DNA of 64,000 nucleotides from Afipia sp. (GCA_016201045.1 JACQDM010000008.1:682001-746000), one strand, 5' to 3'. Shown: positions 42,035 to 50,648, counted from the stretch's first letter. Program-made: numbers and translations. The notes: a model not told the origin generated them from the letters alone.

Positions 42035-42482
42035 TCTCAATCTTCCGACTGCGAGGTCCGCGATGTCACTTACGGCACGCGTGCGGAAAATTCGACATCG
42101 ATATTTCCGAGCAATTTGAGCGCTAATCTTGAGCGCTGAAAACGAGCGACGATAGTTCTCGCATTGTCCGCCTATCGATGAGACCGTTCTCCGAAAGCCT
42201 GATCGTCGCGTGAAGTGACGCAACAGATCAACTCAGCAAAAACGATCGTGCTGCCGGAGACGAATTTCGTGCCCAAGTCCGCTCTCTCAAGGCACATTGT
42301 TGGCTGTCTCATTGCCTTCCTGCTTTTGATTCTGATGGTGGCGGCGTTCAATTCTTTCTTAGGCGGCGAATTACCCCGGTGAAAATTACGACAACCGGAC
42401 TCTTGCTGACCTGGTCTATAGACTGATCGTTCTCATCGCCGCGAACTGTCTCGAGATTGAGCAGCGCCGATGGCGCTGGCAG
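42035..42482. other. Non-conserved region after tRNA-Ser
   Basis: About 450 bases with one possible tiny membrane protein (42269-42382) and a 9-base direct repeat TTGAGCGCT at 42116 and 42129. No integrase, no second copy of the tRNA 3' end and no insertion sequence is seen. It looks like tRNA-flanking accessory sequence, possibly an old integration scar. Confidence 0.4.
42269..42382 (+). CDS. Possible 37-residue single-pass membrane protein
   Basis: An open frame with a GTG start reads VPKSALSRHIVGCLIAFLLL and ends NSFLGGELPR. A basic N terminus is followed by an 18-residue hydrophobic run and a short tail, a normal single-pass small membrane protein. There is no strong ribosome site, and a second GTG seven codons upstream is in frame. 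The family is not recognised; it could be chance. Confidence 0.3.
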   Translation: MPKSALSRHIVGCLIAFLLLILMVAAFNSFLGGELPR

Positions 42483-42848
42483 TCACTGTTGCGATTCAAG
42501 ATAAGCAGAGATGCTGGCTGCAACGCTTAAGTAGAACAGGAAGTACTCCCGGTACGCCCGCAGCATCTTGTCCGTCGGCTCGATGAACCGATTGCGGCCG
42601 TCGTCCGGGTGCGGCCTGGACTGAACCCACTGGTCCTCTTCAAATCGGCGAAGCTGCCGCCGCAGGTGCGCCTCGCTGTAGGGCAGCCGCCGGTAAAGCT
42701 GCTTCAAACCGACAGGTGTATCCCCACCCACGGCGCTGAGGATTTGCAGGGCAAGGTCATAACAGATCAGGGTGTTATAGGTCGGCAGGTTCCGGTTGGC
42801 CCAATTCCGCTGCTCGATCAACACTTCGGCGGCTTGCCCGTAGTTCAT
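42483..42848 (-). CDS. Winged-helix (MarR-like) DNA-binding protein
   Basis: A 121-residue protein from MNYGQAAEVLIEQRNW; this start is preceded by GAGG. A helix-turn-helix with wing is predicted from LALQILSAVGGDTPVGLKQL, YSEAHLRRQLRRFEEDQWVQ and RPHPDDGRNRFIEPT, the layout of MarR-type regulators. A C-terminal amphipathic helix could dimerise. It is divergent from the WYL regulator and shares with it a short AT-rich gap carrying direct repeats. The regulatory target is unknown; no effector genes stand beside it. Confidence 0.72.
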   Translation of the reverse strand: MNYGQAAEVLIEQRNWANRNLPTYNTLICYDLALQILSAVGGDTPVGLKQLYRRLPYSEAHLRRQLRRFEEDQWVQSRPHPDDGRNRFIEPTDKMLRAYREYFLFYLSVAASISAYLESQQ

Positions 42849-42916
42849 GGGCGGTACCTCAAAGCCGCTTGGCAGACAGGCTCGCAACCACCCGTGACAG
42901 ACTTAAACGAGTCAGG

Positions 42917-42961
42917 TAACAAGATACGCATGATAACATCACTCAACAACTAACAAGATAC
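42917..42961. promoter_or_regulatory. Tandem operator-like repeats between the divergent regulators
   Basis: TAACAAGATAC occurs at 42917-42927 and again, identically, at 42951-42961, 34 bases apart. In each copy TAAC follows again seven bases later. The second copy ends 11 bases before the WYL start codon. Self-binding by one of the two regulators is the simplest reading. Confidence 0.55.
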
Positions 42962-42972
42962 ATTCATTAACT

Positions 42973-43845
42973 ATGCCCATTAAGAAACATGAGTCAACCC
43001 CCCGGATGGCTGAGGAATCGCTGTCACTTCGTTGGGGTGTCGAAAAACGTATGACGTTTCTCGAGGCTAGGCTGTTCTGGGAAGGGGAGGTCAGCCGTGG
43101 TGAACTGATGGAGCGCTTCGGAGTATCGCTTGGCCAAGCATCGGCAGACATCGCCCGCTATATCGGGCTCGCGCCAGACAACATCGGTTACGACAAAAGA
43201 CGCAAACGATACGTGCCTACGGACAAATTCGCTCCGATCTTCGAGGCGCCCGATGCGTCTCGGTATCTGTCGGAGCTTCATGCGCGCCAGGCCGGATTGT
43301 TGTTCGACAGCTTCGCGACCGTTCATGACGTTCCGCCGGCGGATTTAGTCCCAGTGCCAGCCAGGCCGATCGATGCCGATGTTCTGCGCGCCTTGGTTCA
43401 AGCCATTCGGCACCGGCAGCGCCTTGATATCCGCTACCAATCCTTCACCCAATCCAAGTCGCGAGGCCGAGAGATCGAACCGCATGCGCTTGTATTCGAC
43501 GGCATGCGTTGGCACGCGCGCGCTTTCGATCCGGCCCTCGGGGAATTCCGAGACTTTGTCCTTGGTCGGATTTACGGGCTGAAGCCCGTCGGTCCTGCCG
43601 TGAGCGATCCGGTCAACGATCTCGAATGGCAACAGCAGATCACGCTCAGTCTCAAGCCAAATCCCGGCCTATCCGACGACCAGATTGCAGCCGTTCGGCA
43701 TGACTACGGCTTCAAGGGTGAAACTCTTAATCTCACAATCCGGCGGGCGCTTGCATTCTATGTCAAGCGCAGCCTGCGCCTTGATCTCGACCCTGCTTCG
43801 ATCCCGCCACAGCATCAGCATCTGGTTCTCACGAAGGAGAGCTAG
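42973..43845 (+). CDS. WYL-domain transcriptional regulator, BrxR/CapW-like
   Basis: A 290-residue regulator. The N-terminal winged helix (about 22-85) contains VEKRMTFLEARLFWEGEVSR and ELMERFGVSLGQASADIARY. A WYL domain is in the middle (about 130-210; RQRLDIRYQSFTQSKSRGRE and IEPHALVFDGMRWHARAFDP). The C-terminal part (about 220-290) resembles the dimerising WCX region. This whole plan, about 290 residues with a single N-terminal wHTH, is that of the BrxR/CapW repressors that guard BREX and CBASS phage-defence operons. No such operon is present here. Beside tRNA-Ser(GGA) and a divergent winged-helix gene. Confidence 0.82.
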   Translation: MPIKKHESTPRMAEESLSLRWGVEKRMTFLEARLFWEGEVSRGELMERFGVSLGQASADIARYIGLAPDNIGYDKRRKRYVPTDKFAPIFEAPDASRYLSELHARQAGLLFDSFATVHDVPPADLVPVPARPIDADVLRALVQAIRHRQRLDIRYQSFTQSKSRGREIEPHALVFDGMRWHARAFDPALGEFRDFVLGRIYGLKPVGPAVSDPVNDLEWQQQITLSLKPNPGLSDDQIAAVRHDYGFKGETLNLTIRRALAFYVKRSLRLDLDPASIPPQHQHLVLTKES

Positions 43846-43866
43846 GAAGATCCTCGTGGGCCGCTC

Positions 43867-44547
43867 CTAGTCGAATCCGACGAAAACCGTGGCTTCGCTT
43901 ACTGATTTTCGTTCCGAGATCACTGCATTTGCGGGGAAACTTTCATCCGGCCAGCCCAGCGCGATACTTTTCATAATGACTTGATCGTCAGCGATCCCCG
44001 CGTGTTCGCGCACGACTGGCGATTGCATGATGCCCTGACTGTTGATCACGGCGCCCAAACCGCGCGACCAGGCTGCATTGACCAGAGCCGTCGCGACGGC
44101 GCCGCAATCGAAAGGCGTGTCGTCGCTGCCATCCAGCACGCGGTCGTAGGTGACAATGATGCAAACCGGCGCGTCGAATTGGCGAAAGCCGCGCAGGACC
44201 CAATCCTGTCGTTTTTCCTTGTCGTCGCGCGAAATTCCCATGGCCGCGAACAGTTGCTTGGCGACGCCAACCTGCCTGTCGCGGTGCTGGCCCGTAAATC
44301 CCTGCCCCGTGCGAAACTCGCGGGATTGCGGTACGCCGGCGACCATGCGCTCGGTATTGCCGGCGCGAATCCGATTCAACGGTTCGCCCGTGATGACGTA
44401 AAAATTCCACGGCTGCGTATTCATCGATGACGGAGCGCGCATTGCGAGGCGGATGATTTCCTCAATCAATTCTTTCGGTACCGGATTCGGCTTGTAGCCA
44501 CGAATGCTCCGGCGGCCGAGGACGACGTCATCAAACAGCATTTTCAA
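43867..44547 (-). CDS. Nitroreductase family protein
   Basis: A 226-residue FMN-dependent oxidoreductase. The N-terminal FMN site is LGRRSIRGYKPNPVPKELI, followed by RLAMRAPSSMNTQPWNFYVI. The C-terminal FMN segment is SIALGWPDESFPAN. Members reduce nitro groups, quinones or other acceptors with NAD(P)H; the substrate here is not evident. It ends 21 bases from the convergent WYL gene and is 90 bases downstream of mbfA on the same strand. Confidence 0.9.
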   Translation of the reverse strand: MKMLFDDVVLGRRSIRGYKPNPVPKELIEEIIRLAMRAPSSMNTQPWNFYVITGEPLNRIRAGNTERMVAGVPQSREFRTGQGFTGQHRDRQVGVAKQLFAAMGISRDDKEKRQDWVLRGFRQFDAPVCIIVTYDRVLDGSDDTPFDCGAVATALVNAAWSRGLGAVINSQGIMQSPVVREHAGIADDQVIMKSIALGWPDESFPANAVISERKSVSEATVFVGFD

Positions 44548-44638
44548 CTCCCGGCATGTCTTGAATCGGCCCGGATATTCATGGCTTGTCGACCTTTGCG
44601 CAAGATCGATGTGAACAGCGTAAACGGCCGCTGGAATT

Positions 44639-45616
44639 CTAGCTCCCGCCGATCAGCACCCCCGCCGCGAGAACGAGTGCGCCGCCGACCACGACCTGAA
44701 ACGCCGCGCGCCAGAATGGCGTTTCCATGTAATGATTTTGGATCCAGGCGATTGCCCATAGCTCCACAAACACGACGCTGATCGCGAGCACCGTTGCCGT
44801 CCAGAATTGCGGAATAAGATACGGCAAGGCGTGACCGAGTCCGCCCACCGATGTCATGAGACCCGAGGCGAGCCCGCGCTTGAGCGGCGACCCGCGGCCG
44901 GAGATCACGCCGTCATCATGTGCGGCCTCGGTGAATCCCATCGAGATACCGGCACCAACGGATGCAGCCAAGGCAACGGTGAATGTTGTCGAAGTGGATT
45001 GCGTCGCAAAAGCGGTGGCGAAGATCGGCGCGAGCGTCGAAACCGATCCGTCCATGAGTCCGGCAAGACCCGGCTGCACCCACGTCAGAATGAACTGGCG
45101 CTTCGCCTTGTCGCTTTCTTCGTGACCCGCCTCACTGCTCTCGGCAGCATCCCTCAGTTCTTCCGCGCGGTGTTCGTGCTTGCGCTCGGCGGCTGCAAGG
45201 TCACCCAGCAATTTTCTAGTCTGTGGATCGGTGCTTGCTTGAGCGGCGCGAACGTAAAACTGCGCGGCCTCATCCTCCATGCGTTCCGCCTCGGCACGGA
45301 TGCGCGCGAGTCCGAGATTTTGTACGAGCCAGATCGGGCGGCGGGAATAATACCCCGCAACATGTTCGCGGCGGATCAGAGGGATCACTTTGCCGAACCG
45401 TCGCTCGAACGATTCGATCAGGAGCTTGCGGTGGCCGTCCTCTTCGGCGGCCATCTCATCGAACATTTGCGCAGTGGCTGGGTAGGCTGTGCGCAGCTGT
45501 TCTGCGTAGGTCGCATAAATCCGCGCATCGTCCTCTTCGGACGAGATTGCGAGCGCAATCACTTCGGCCTCCGACAGGTCGGAGAATTTTCGCCGCGATG
45601 TAATGCCGGGTATCAT
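44639..45616 (-). CDS. mbfA: Membrane-bound ferritin, iron exporter
   Basis: A 325-residue fusion of a rubrerythrin/ferritin-like diiron domain (about 10-165; LAISSEEDDARIYATYAEQL, MAAEEDGHRKLLIESFERRF, AAAERKHEHRAEEL) with a VIT1/CCC1-type membrane domain (about 170-325; LAGLMDGSVSTLAPIFATAF and SMGFTEAAHDDGV). This is the layout of MbfA, which exports iron and protects against peroxide in Bradyrhizobium and Agrobacterium. I looked for an Irr (ICE) operator upstream and saw none; the gene may be read from the ion-channel promoter, 72 bases away. Confidence 0.93.
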   Translation of the reverse strand: MIPGITSRRKFSDLSEAEVIALAISSEEDDARIYATYAEQLRTAYPATAQMFDEMAAEEDGHRKLLIESFERRFGKVIPLIRREHVAGYYSRRPIWLVQNLGLARIRAEAERMEDEAAQFYVRAAQASTDPQTRKLLGDLAAAERKHEHRAEELRDAAESSEAGHEESDKAKRQFILTWVQPGLAGLMDGSVSTLAPIFATAFATQSTSTTFTVALAASVGAGISMGFTEAAHDDGVISGRGSPLKRGLASGLMTSVGGLGHALPYLIPQFWTATVLAISVVFVELWAIAWIQNHYMETPFWRAAFQVVVGGALVLAAGVLIGGS

Positions 45617-45688
45617 GATTTATCCTTTGGAAATTTCGATGCCTTGGTTGCCTTGCGCAAGCGGTTTCTCGCGTAAATCCGTCATGCA

Positions 45689-46126
45689 TCAATTTCTTGT
45701 TTCGCGATGAAGAGGCCAGAGTCGGTCCATCACGAAGTAGGTAAACGATGTCGACCAGGCAATCAGGAAAAGCCCGTTGATTCCCTCGACGCCCGATACA
45801 AGACGGAGTGCTCCGGTCGGGTAGACGTCGCCTAACCCCAAAGTGGAATAGGATGTTGCGGAGAAATACAGGAAGTCCGCGAAGCTGTCATGGAGTTGAC
45901 CTTTCAGAGATCCCATTCCGGCTGCGTCGATCATCATGTAGGCGGCCGCGTAACCCCATACTTCGATCGTGTGAGCGAGAAAGCAACCGAGCACGACGAA
46001 CAGGACTTTCAGTCTCACCGGCAGCGGCACTTTTGGCACGAGCACCGACAACAGCCGCAACATTTCATAGTGTGCGAATATCGATAAAACGACGAGTATC
46101 GCGGACAGGATGAGCGCAGTCAGCAT
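45689..46126 (-). CDS. Two-helix ion channel family protein
   Basis: A 145-residue membrane protein. An initial hydrophobic helix (about 3-20) is followed by two more that flank a pore loop. The filter-like segment is TSYSTLGLGDVYP, in place of the TVGYG of classical potassium channels. It resembles small bacterial ion-channel proteins with a two-helix channel domain. The filter reads T-L-G-L-G-D, so selectivity cannot be taken for granted. A GAGGAG ribosome site lies just before the ATG. It stands upstream of mbfA, possibly in one operon. Confidence 0.8.
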   Translation of the reverse strand: MLTALILSAILVVLSIFAHYEMLRLLSVLVPKVPLPVRLKVLFVVLGCFLAHTIEVWGYAAAYMMIDAAGMGSLKGQLHDSFADFLYFSATSYSTLGLGDVYPTGALRLVSGVEGINGLFLIAWSTSFTYFVMDRLWPLHRETRN

Positions 46127-46201
46127 CCGATGCTCCTCGAAGGAATTCGGCTTGCAGGCTACACACCTTTGTCCGCGGGCGACATATGCTTCATCATGGC
46201 A

Positions 46202-47584
46202 TTAGACCGCCAATGAATGCTTGACCTGTCCGGCGGTGAGATAGCCATCGAACGCAGAGGCGACGATGCGCGTCAGCAGCGCTCCTTCGGCTGTGAGCGA
46301 AACCTTGCCGCCGTCCACGCTGACAATGCCGTCATGGCCCATGCTTTTAAGGCTCGGCCGGACATCTGCATACCATTCTTGAGCCGCGCCGTGGGAGTTG
46401 CCGATTGCATCGAGATCGGCTTTGCCCGTGCACATGAGTGCCTGAATGACCGCTGCCCGCACCTTGTCGTCTTCCGTCAGGATGTGGCCACGCGCCACCG
46501 GAAGATGTCCTGCCTTGATTGCGCGCGACCACGCTCCCGTTTCTGGACTATTTTGCGCGTAGCCGAACGGTGTTTTTCCGATGGACGTCGCGCCAATGCC
46601 AATGATTGTCTCCGCTGTCTCCGACGTGTAGCCCTGAAAATTTCTTCGTAACGATCCGGCCCGCGCTGCCACCGCAAGCGAGTCCGTGGAAAGTGCGAAG
46701 TGGTCGATCCCGATTGCGATATATCCCGCGTCGATAAGCATGCGGGAAGCTGCAGCGGCCATCGCCGCGCGCTCGGCCGGGCCGGGCAACGCTTCATCCG
46801 GAATCTTGCGCTGGTTTTTTGCGAACCATGGAACATGCGCATAGCCGAACAGTGCGATACGGTCCGGCCGCATCGTGATGCATCGTTCGATCGTTCGAGT
46901 CAACGTTACGACGGTCTGATGCGGAAGCCCGTAAATCAGATCGAAGTTGACGCTGCGGACGCCGCCCGCCCGGCAATGGTTGACCGCGCGTTCGACTATT
47001 TCCGGCGGTTGAATGCGGTTGATCGCGGATTGAACGGTTGGGTCAAATTCCTGCACGCCGAAGCTGACGCGCGTGAAGCCGAGCGCGCCGATGGATTTGA
47101 CGATCTCATCTTTGAGTGTACGGGGATCACACTCGATCGCGGCTTCCATTCCGGTGGTGAAAGTATAGCGCTCCTTGAGGCGCGCTATGATCGCCTCAAG
47201 CTCCTCAGGTGAGAGTATCGTCGGAGTGCCGCCGCCAAAATGGATGCCCGCCAGTTTCATGCGTGCCGGCATCGCGTCCGCAATCAGATCGATTTCGGTC
47301 AGCAGATCCGCGACGTAATCTGCAACAGGGCCGGGGCGGCGTGCGAGCTTCATGTTGCATCCGCAGTACCAGCACATTTCGCGGCAAAACGGGATGTGCA
47401 GATAAAGCGAAATTGGTTCGTCCGGGTCGAGCGCGCCGAGCCAGCCGCGATAAGTCGCTTCGGGAAAATCCGATTGGAAGTGAGGCGCCGTCGGATAGCT
47501 GGTATAGCGGGGCACACTCAGGCGCGCGTACTTCTCGAATTTGTCGAAGGTCGTTTTGCCGTCGATTGCCTCCGGCTCTTGCAT
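46202..47584 (-). CDS. hemN: Oxygen-independent coproporphyrinogen III oxidase
   Basis: Radical-SAM enzyme that makes protoporphyrinogen without O2. It has 460 residues. The cluster motif is HIPFCREMCWYCGCN (CxxxCxxC), preceded by VPRYTSYPTAPHF typical of true HemN. GGGTPTILSPEEL and the later YAHVPWFAKNQRKIPDEALP are conserved, and Arg/Gln substrate contacts appear intact, so this is HemN and not the HemW chaperone. It starts nine bases after the CBS gene stop and should share its FixK-type promoter, matching the need for anaerobic haem synthesis when cbb3 oxidase is made. Confidence 0.95.
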   Translation of the reverse strand: MQEPEAIDGKTTFDKFEKYARLSVPRYTSYPTAPHFQSDFPEATYRGWLGALDPDEPISLYLHIPFCREMCWYCGCNMKLARRPGPVADYVADLLTEIDLIADAMPARMKLAGIHFGGGTPTILSPEELEAIIARLKERYTFTTGMEAAIECDPRTLKDEIVKSIGALGFTRVSFGVQEFDPTVQSAINRIQPPEIVERAVNHCRAGGVRSVNFDLIYGLPHQTVVTLTRTIERCITMRPDRIALFGYAHVPWFAKNQRKIPDEALPGPAERAAMAAAASRMLIDAGYIAIGIDHFALSTDSLAVAARAGSLRRNFQGYTSETAETIIGIGATSIGKTPFGYAQNSPETGAWSRAIKAGHLPVARGHILTEDDKVRAAVIQALMCTGKADLDAIGNSHGAAQEWYADVRPSLKSMGHDGIVSVDGGKVSLTAEGALLTRIVASAFDGYLTAGQVKHSLAV

Positions 47585-47593
47585 CGCTGTCTC

Positions 47594-48286
47594 TTATTCT
47601 GTGGTGTCCGCCACTGGCTCGATTGTCGCGAGAAAATTCTTGACCGATTTGATGCCCGGAACATTTTCTGCTGCAACCTGCATGGCGACGCTGGTCGTTT
47701 GTCCGGCAACGCCGCGCAATTCCGCAATCCCGCCGGTAACGCGAACCTCGACAAGGCTGCCCGGTGCCCAGGTCAACTGATCGATGGCCTTGCAGACCTC
47801 GCGCTCCAGCGCCTTGTCGGATGTATCTGCGGCCGGCATATGAAGGCTTCTGCTCATCAACGCCTGTACGATGTTCGCGCGGCTGACGATGCCGACGAGC
47901 TTCTTGCTGTTAACGACCGGCAAGCGTTTGACGCGATTTTTCTCCATCAGCGCGACCGCATCGACCACAGACGCCGATTCGCCGACGGTGATCGGGTTGC
48001 CGGTCATGATGTCCGAAACCTTCCGTCCGTGCGACCGGATGTAATTTTCCGCGAGCTTGTCGGTGCTCGAAAAGAAAGTCGCCCAACTCGATTGCTTTTT
48101 CTCCGTGCCGAGTTCGGCGCGGCGCAGGCAATCGCCTTCGGTCACCATGCCGACGAGTTTGCCGTGCTTGTCGACGACGGGAAGGCCGCTGATATGGTTC
48201 TGGACCATGAGCCCCGTCATCTCGAGCAGGGTCGCATCGGGCGATACGCCGATCACCGGCGTGGTCATGATTTCCGAGACTTTCAT
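47594..48286 (-). CDS. CBS-pair protein with BON domain
   Basis: A 230-residue cytoplasmic protein: two CBS motifs at about residues 5-60 (SEIMTTPVIGVSPDATLLEM) and 85-145 (DIMTGNPITVGESASVVDAV), then a BON domain at about 155-225 (WAPGSLVEVRVTGGIAELRG). CBS pairs bind adenine nucleotides; the partner is not known. I chose the second Met (MKVSEIMTTPV) because GGAGG precedes it. With a FixK box centred at 48343.5, transcription should start near 48302, leaving a 16-base leader; the upstream Met at 48298 would leave almost none. First gene of a pair with hemN. Confidence 0.9.
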   Translation of the reverse strand: MKVSEIMTTPVIGVSPDATLLEMTGLMVQNHISGLPVVDKHGKLVGMVTEGDCLRRAELGTEKKQSSWATFFSSTDKLAENYIRSHGRKVSDIMTGNPITVGESASVVDAVALMEKNRVKRLPVVNSKKLVGIVSRANIVQALMSRSLHMPAADTSDKALEREVCKAIDQLTWAPGSLVEVRVTGGIAELRGVAGQTTSVAMQVAAENVPGIKSVKNFLATIEPVADTTE

Positions 48287-48336
48287 CTGCGCCTCCATCG
48301 CTGGCGGCGAGGATAGGCAGCCGGACGAGGGCTACC

Positions 48337-48350
48337 TTGCGGCAGATCAA
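48337..48350 (-). promoter_or_regulatory. FixK box for the CBS protein-hemN unit
   Basis: On the minus strand it reads TTGATCTGCCGCAA, matching the FixK2 consensus TTG(A/C)-N6-(T/G)CAA. Its centre is about 57 bases before the chosen start of the CBS gene, in a short gap after fixJ. Confidence 0.7.
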
Positions 48351-48351
48351 A

Positions 48352-49014
48352 CTAGTCCTTCTTCGGATTGCTCTTGAGGAGAGCGGCGTCCGCGGTGTCG
48401 TGCGACATCATGCCCGCAATAAATGCCATCCGGATCAATTCGGATAGGCTTGAGGCGGACATCTTGGTCATGAGATTTGCGCGATAGACCTCAACAGTGC
48501 GCGGGCTTATCTGCAGATCGAAGGCAATGGTTTTGTTCGGATGGCCGAGCACCAGACCTTCGAGAACCTGACGTTCGCGCGCCGATAGCGTCTCGATCCG
48601 GCGCCGCAATTCGAGACGTTCTCCCGATTGGTCGCTGGAGGCGGCTTCGGCGGAGAGAGCGGTTTCAATGCTCGCCAGAAGCACGCTATCGTCGAAGGGC
48701 TTTTCGACGAAATCGCTGGCACCGAGCTTCATCGCTTCGACTGCAAGCGGAACGTCGCCGTGCCCGGTGATGACGATCACGGGAATTCCAAGTTTCAACT
48801 CCTTGATTCGTGCCAGCAGTTCCAGCCCGCTCATGCCCGGCATGCGGATATCGGTGACAATGCAGCCGCCTTTCAGGGACGAGAGGACCGGCAGAAAATC
48901 CGACGCGGACGCGTAGCTCTTCACCGGCATCTTCGCGGTGGACAGCAGAAAGGCAAGAGAATCGCGGACCGCCTCATCGTCATCGATGACGTGCACTGTT
49001 CTGTCATGCGCCAT
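48352..49014 (-). CDS. fixJ: Response regulator FixJ
   Basis: NarL/FixJ-type two-component regulator of 220 residues. The receiver domain has the acidic pair in [15 protein letters not shown], the phosphoacceptor Asp in [11 protein letters not shown], and Lys in [11 protein letters not shown]. The LuxR-type helix-turn-helix is at about 145-205 ([20 protein letters not shown] and [14 protein letters not shown]). I chose [13 protein letters not shown] as start; it overlaps the end of fixL by 11 bases, so both come from one message. Phosphorylated FixJ should activate fixK, which lies divergently past fixL. Confidence 0.94.
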   Translation of the reverse strand: MAHDRTVHVIDDDEAVRDSLAFLLSTAKMPVKSYASASDFLPVLSSLKGGCIVTDIRMPGMSGLELLARIKELKLGIPVIVITGHGDVPLAVEAMKLGASDFVEKPFDDSVLLASIETALSAEAASSDQSGERLELRRRIETLSARERQVLEGLVLGHPNKTIAFDLQISPRTVEVYRANLMTKMSASSLSELIRMAFIAGMMSHDTADAALLKSNPKKD

Positions 49015-50380
49015 CTTGGGTCTCCTCGCCCGTGCCGCTGCGAAGCGCAAATTCGAACACGGTGCCACCGCCGTCTCGCGGCCGAAGTGTCAGTTGGCCA
49101 CCGTGCGACTCGACAATTGTACGACAGATCGAAAGCCCGACGCCCATGCCCTGGTGCTTCGTTGTGAAAAACGGCTCGAACATGTGCGAAGCCGCATCTG
49201 GCGACACGCCCGTGCCCGTGTCCGACACCTCGACGCTCACCATGCCGTCCGCGTCTCCGCGGGTCGTCACTGTCAATTCCTTGGCTTCGGTCGTCTCCAT
49301 CGCCTCGATAGCGTTACGCATCAGATTGAACAGGACTTGCTGAATCTGCACCTTGTCGGCGAGGACCGCCTTGTGATCGGGATCGACCCTGATGCGGACG
49401 AGGACGCCGCGCTCGCGAACTCCGACCAGTGCCAATGAGCCGGCCTCCTCGATCAATTGGTCGAGATACTCGATCTTGCGCTCGCCTTCGCCGCGCGAAA
49501 CGAACTCCCGCAGCCGTCCGATAATGCGGCCGGCGCGCAAGGCCTGAGCCGCCGCTTTGTCCAGCGCCTCGCTGGCGAGACCTGGAATATGCTTGTCCTC
49601 GCTGACGATCCGGCGGACGCCGCTGATGTAGTTGGTAATCGCCGACAAAGGCTGATTCAATTCGTGTGCCAGCGTCGATGCCATTTCGCCCATCGCTGTC
49701 AGGCGCGAGACGTGAACGAGTTCGGACTGCAGCTCCTTGACCCGTGTTTCGGTCCTTTGGCGGTCGGTGAGGTCGCGGATGAATCCGGTGAAGAATCGCC
49801 GCCCGCTCGAATTCATTTCGCCGACTGCAAGCTCGATCGGGAATGTCGATCCGTCTTTACGTTCGGCCACGACGACCCGCCCGATCCCGATGATGTGCCG
49901 CTCGCCGGTTCTGGCGTAGTCGTTCAGATATTTGTCGTGGTCGCCGCGATAGGGTTGCGGCATCAGCATTTTGATGTTTCTGCCCGTGACTTCCGCCCGT
50001 GTGTGGCCGAACAGTTTTTCGGCGGCTGAGCTGAACGAATAGATGATACCGCGCTCGTCGATCACGATCATGGCGTCCGGCACAGTGTCCAGAATGGATT
50101 GAAGATGCGCTTCGCGCGACAGCAGATCGCGCGTGCTGGACAGCGCCGCCGAGCGCGCGCGGCGCAATCGCTCGCCGAAAACGGCGACGCCGACCCCGAT
50201 GGCGAAGAGAACGCCGACGCTCACCGTTTCCTGGACGTCGAGCGATCTCGGATCGCCGGATGTAATGAGTGCGAGCGCCGTGCATAGCGTCGTACAGACA
50301 AGGCCCGGTCCGAGACCTCCGACGGTACCCGTGACGAGCATCGCAGGAATGAAGAACAGATAGTCGACCTGCCCGTGCAT
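49004..50380 (-). CDS. fixL: Oxygen sensor kinase FixL, N-terminally interrupted
   Basis: Haem-based histidine kinase. From the first available Met the product is 458 residues. Seen in order: a membrane segment (about 8-70; [20 protein letters not shown]), and a haem-binding PAS domain (about 95-205) with the proximal His in [12 protein letters not shown] and the FG-loop/[11 protein letters not shown] region. The DHp helix has the phosphoacceptor His in [13 protein letters not shown], followed by the ATPase domain ([24 protein letters not shown]). The frame continues upstream but is broken by TAG at 50441-50443, inside the first membrane helix. The kinase and sensor are complete. Confidence 0.88.
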   Translation of the reverse strand: MHGQVDYLFFIPAMLVTGTVGGLGPGLVCTTLCTALALITSGDPRSLDVQETVSVGVLFAIGVGVAVFGERLRRARSAALSSTRDLLSREAHLQSILDTVPDAMIVIDERGIIYSFSSAAEKLFGHTRAEVTGRNIKMLMPQPYRGDHDKYLNDYARTGERHIIGIGRVVVAERKDGSTFPIELAVGEMNSSGRRFFTGFIRDLTDRQRTETRVKELQSELVHVSRLTAMGEMASTLAHELNQPLSAITNYISGVRRIVSEDKHIPGLASEALDKAAAQALRAGRIIGRLREFVSRGEGERKIEYLDQLIEEAGSLALVGVRERGVLVRIRVDPDHKAVLADKVQIQQVLFNLMRNAIEAMETTEAKELTVTTRGDADGMVSVEVSDTGTGVSPDAASHMFEPFFTTKHQGMGVGLSICRTIVESHGGQLTLRPRDGGGTVFEFALRSGTGEETQDGA

Positions 50381-50533
50381 ATACGGTGTCAGCGCGGATC
50401 GAAGTGCAAATGCAACGCCGCCGAGAACAATGCCCAGCAGCTATTGCGCCGGCAGGTACCAAGACTGCATCGAACGCCCAAATAGCGTCCTTTTGACTGG
50501 CCGATCCGGGGGAGAAAGGTTTCGCGTTATCAC
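50381..50533 (-). other. fixL: Upstream part of fixL cut off by an in-frame TAG
   Basis: In the fixL frame a GTG at 50533 opens 30 codons (about VITRNLSPPDRPVKRT to QSWYLPAQ), then TAG at 50443-50441, then 20 codons ([20 protein letters not shown]) before the Met at 50380. The two parts together look like the first helix of a DUF4118-type sensor membrane domain, so coding similarity continues on both sides of the stop. Either this is a nonsense mutation, a sequencing error, or FixL starts downstream. Confidence 0.55.
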
Positions 50534-50636
50534 GGGTATCTTTCTGACGGCGTCGGATCGCGACGGGCAATCGCGCAGCCCTTTCTAGTCAGTAACATCC
50601 TGCAAAAAAAGCATTTTTCAGGGTGCGCCGGCACTT

Positions 50637-50648
50637 CCGTAGAATCCC
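50637..50648 (+). promoter_or_regulatory. Possible FixJ site upstream of fixK
   Basis: CCGTAGAATCCC resembles the CGTAGTTTCCC-like element bound by phosphorylated FixJ in rhizobial fixK promoters. It is about 72 bases before the fixK start codon, a plausible activator position. The comparison is from memory of the motif and is weak. Confidence 0.3.

Noticed and set aside
41907-42139. Two short frames across tRNA-Ser(GGA)
   Set aside because: They read through the tRNA gene and have no independent coding support.
42035-43866. An integrated element at tRNA-Ser(GGA) with attL/attR
   Set aside because: I looked for a second copy of the tRNA 3' end near 43850 and for an integrase and found neither. 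The accessory character remains possible but not an intact element.
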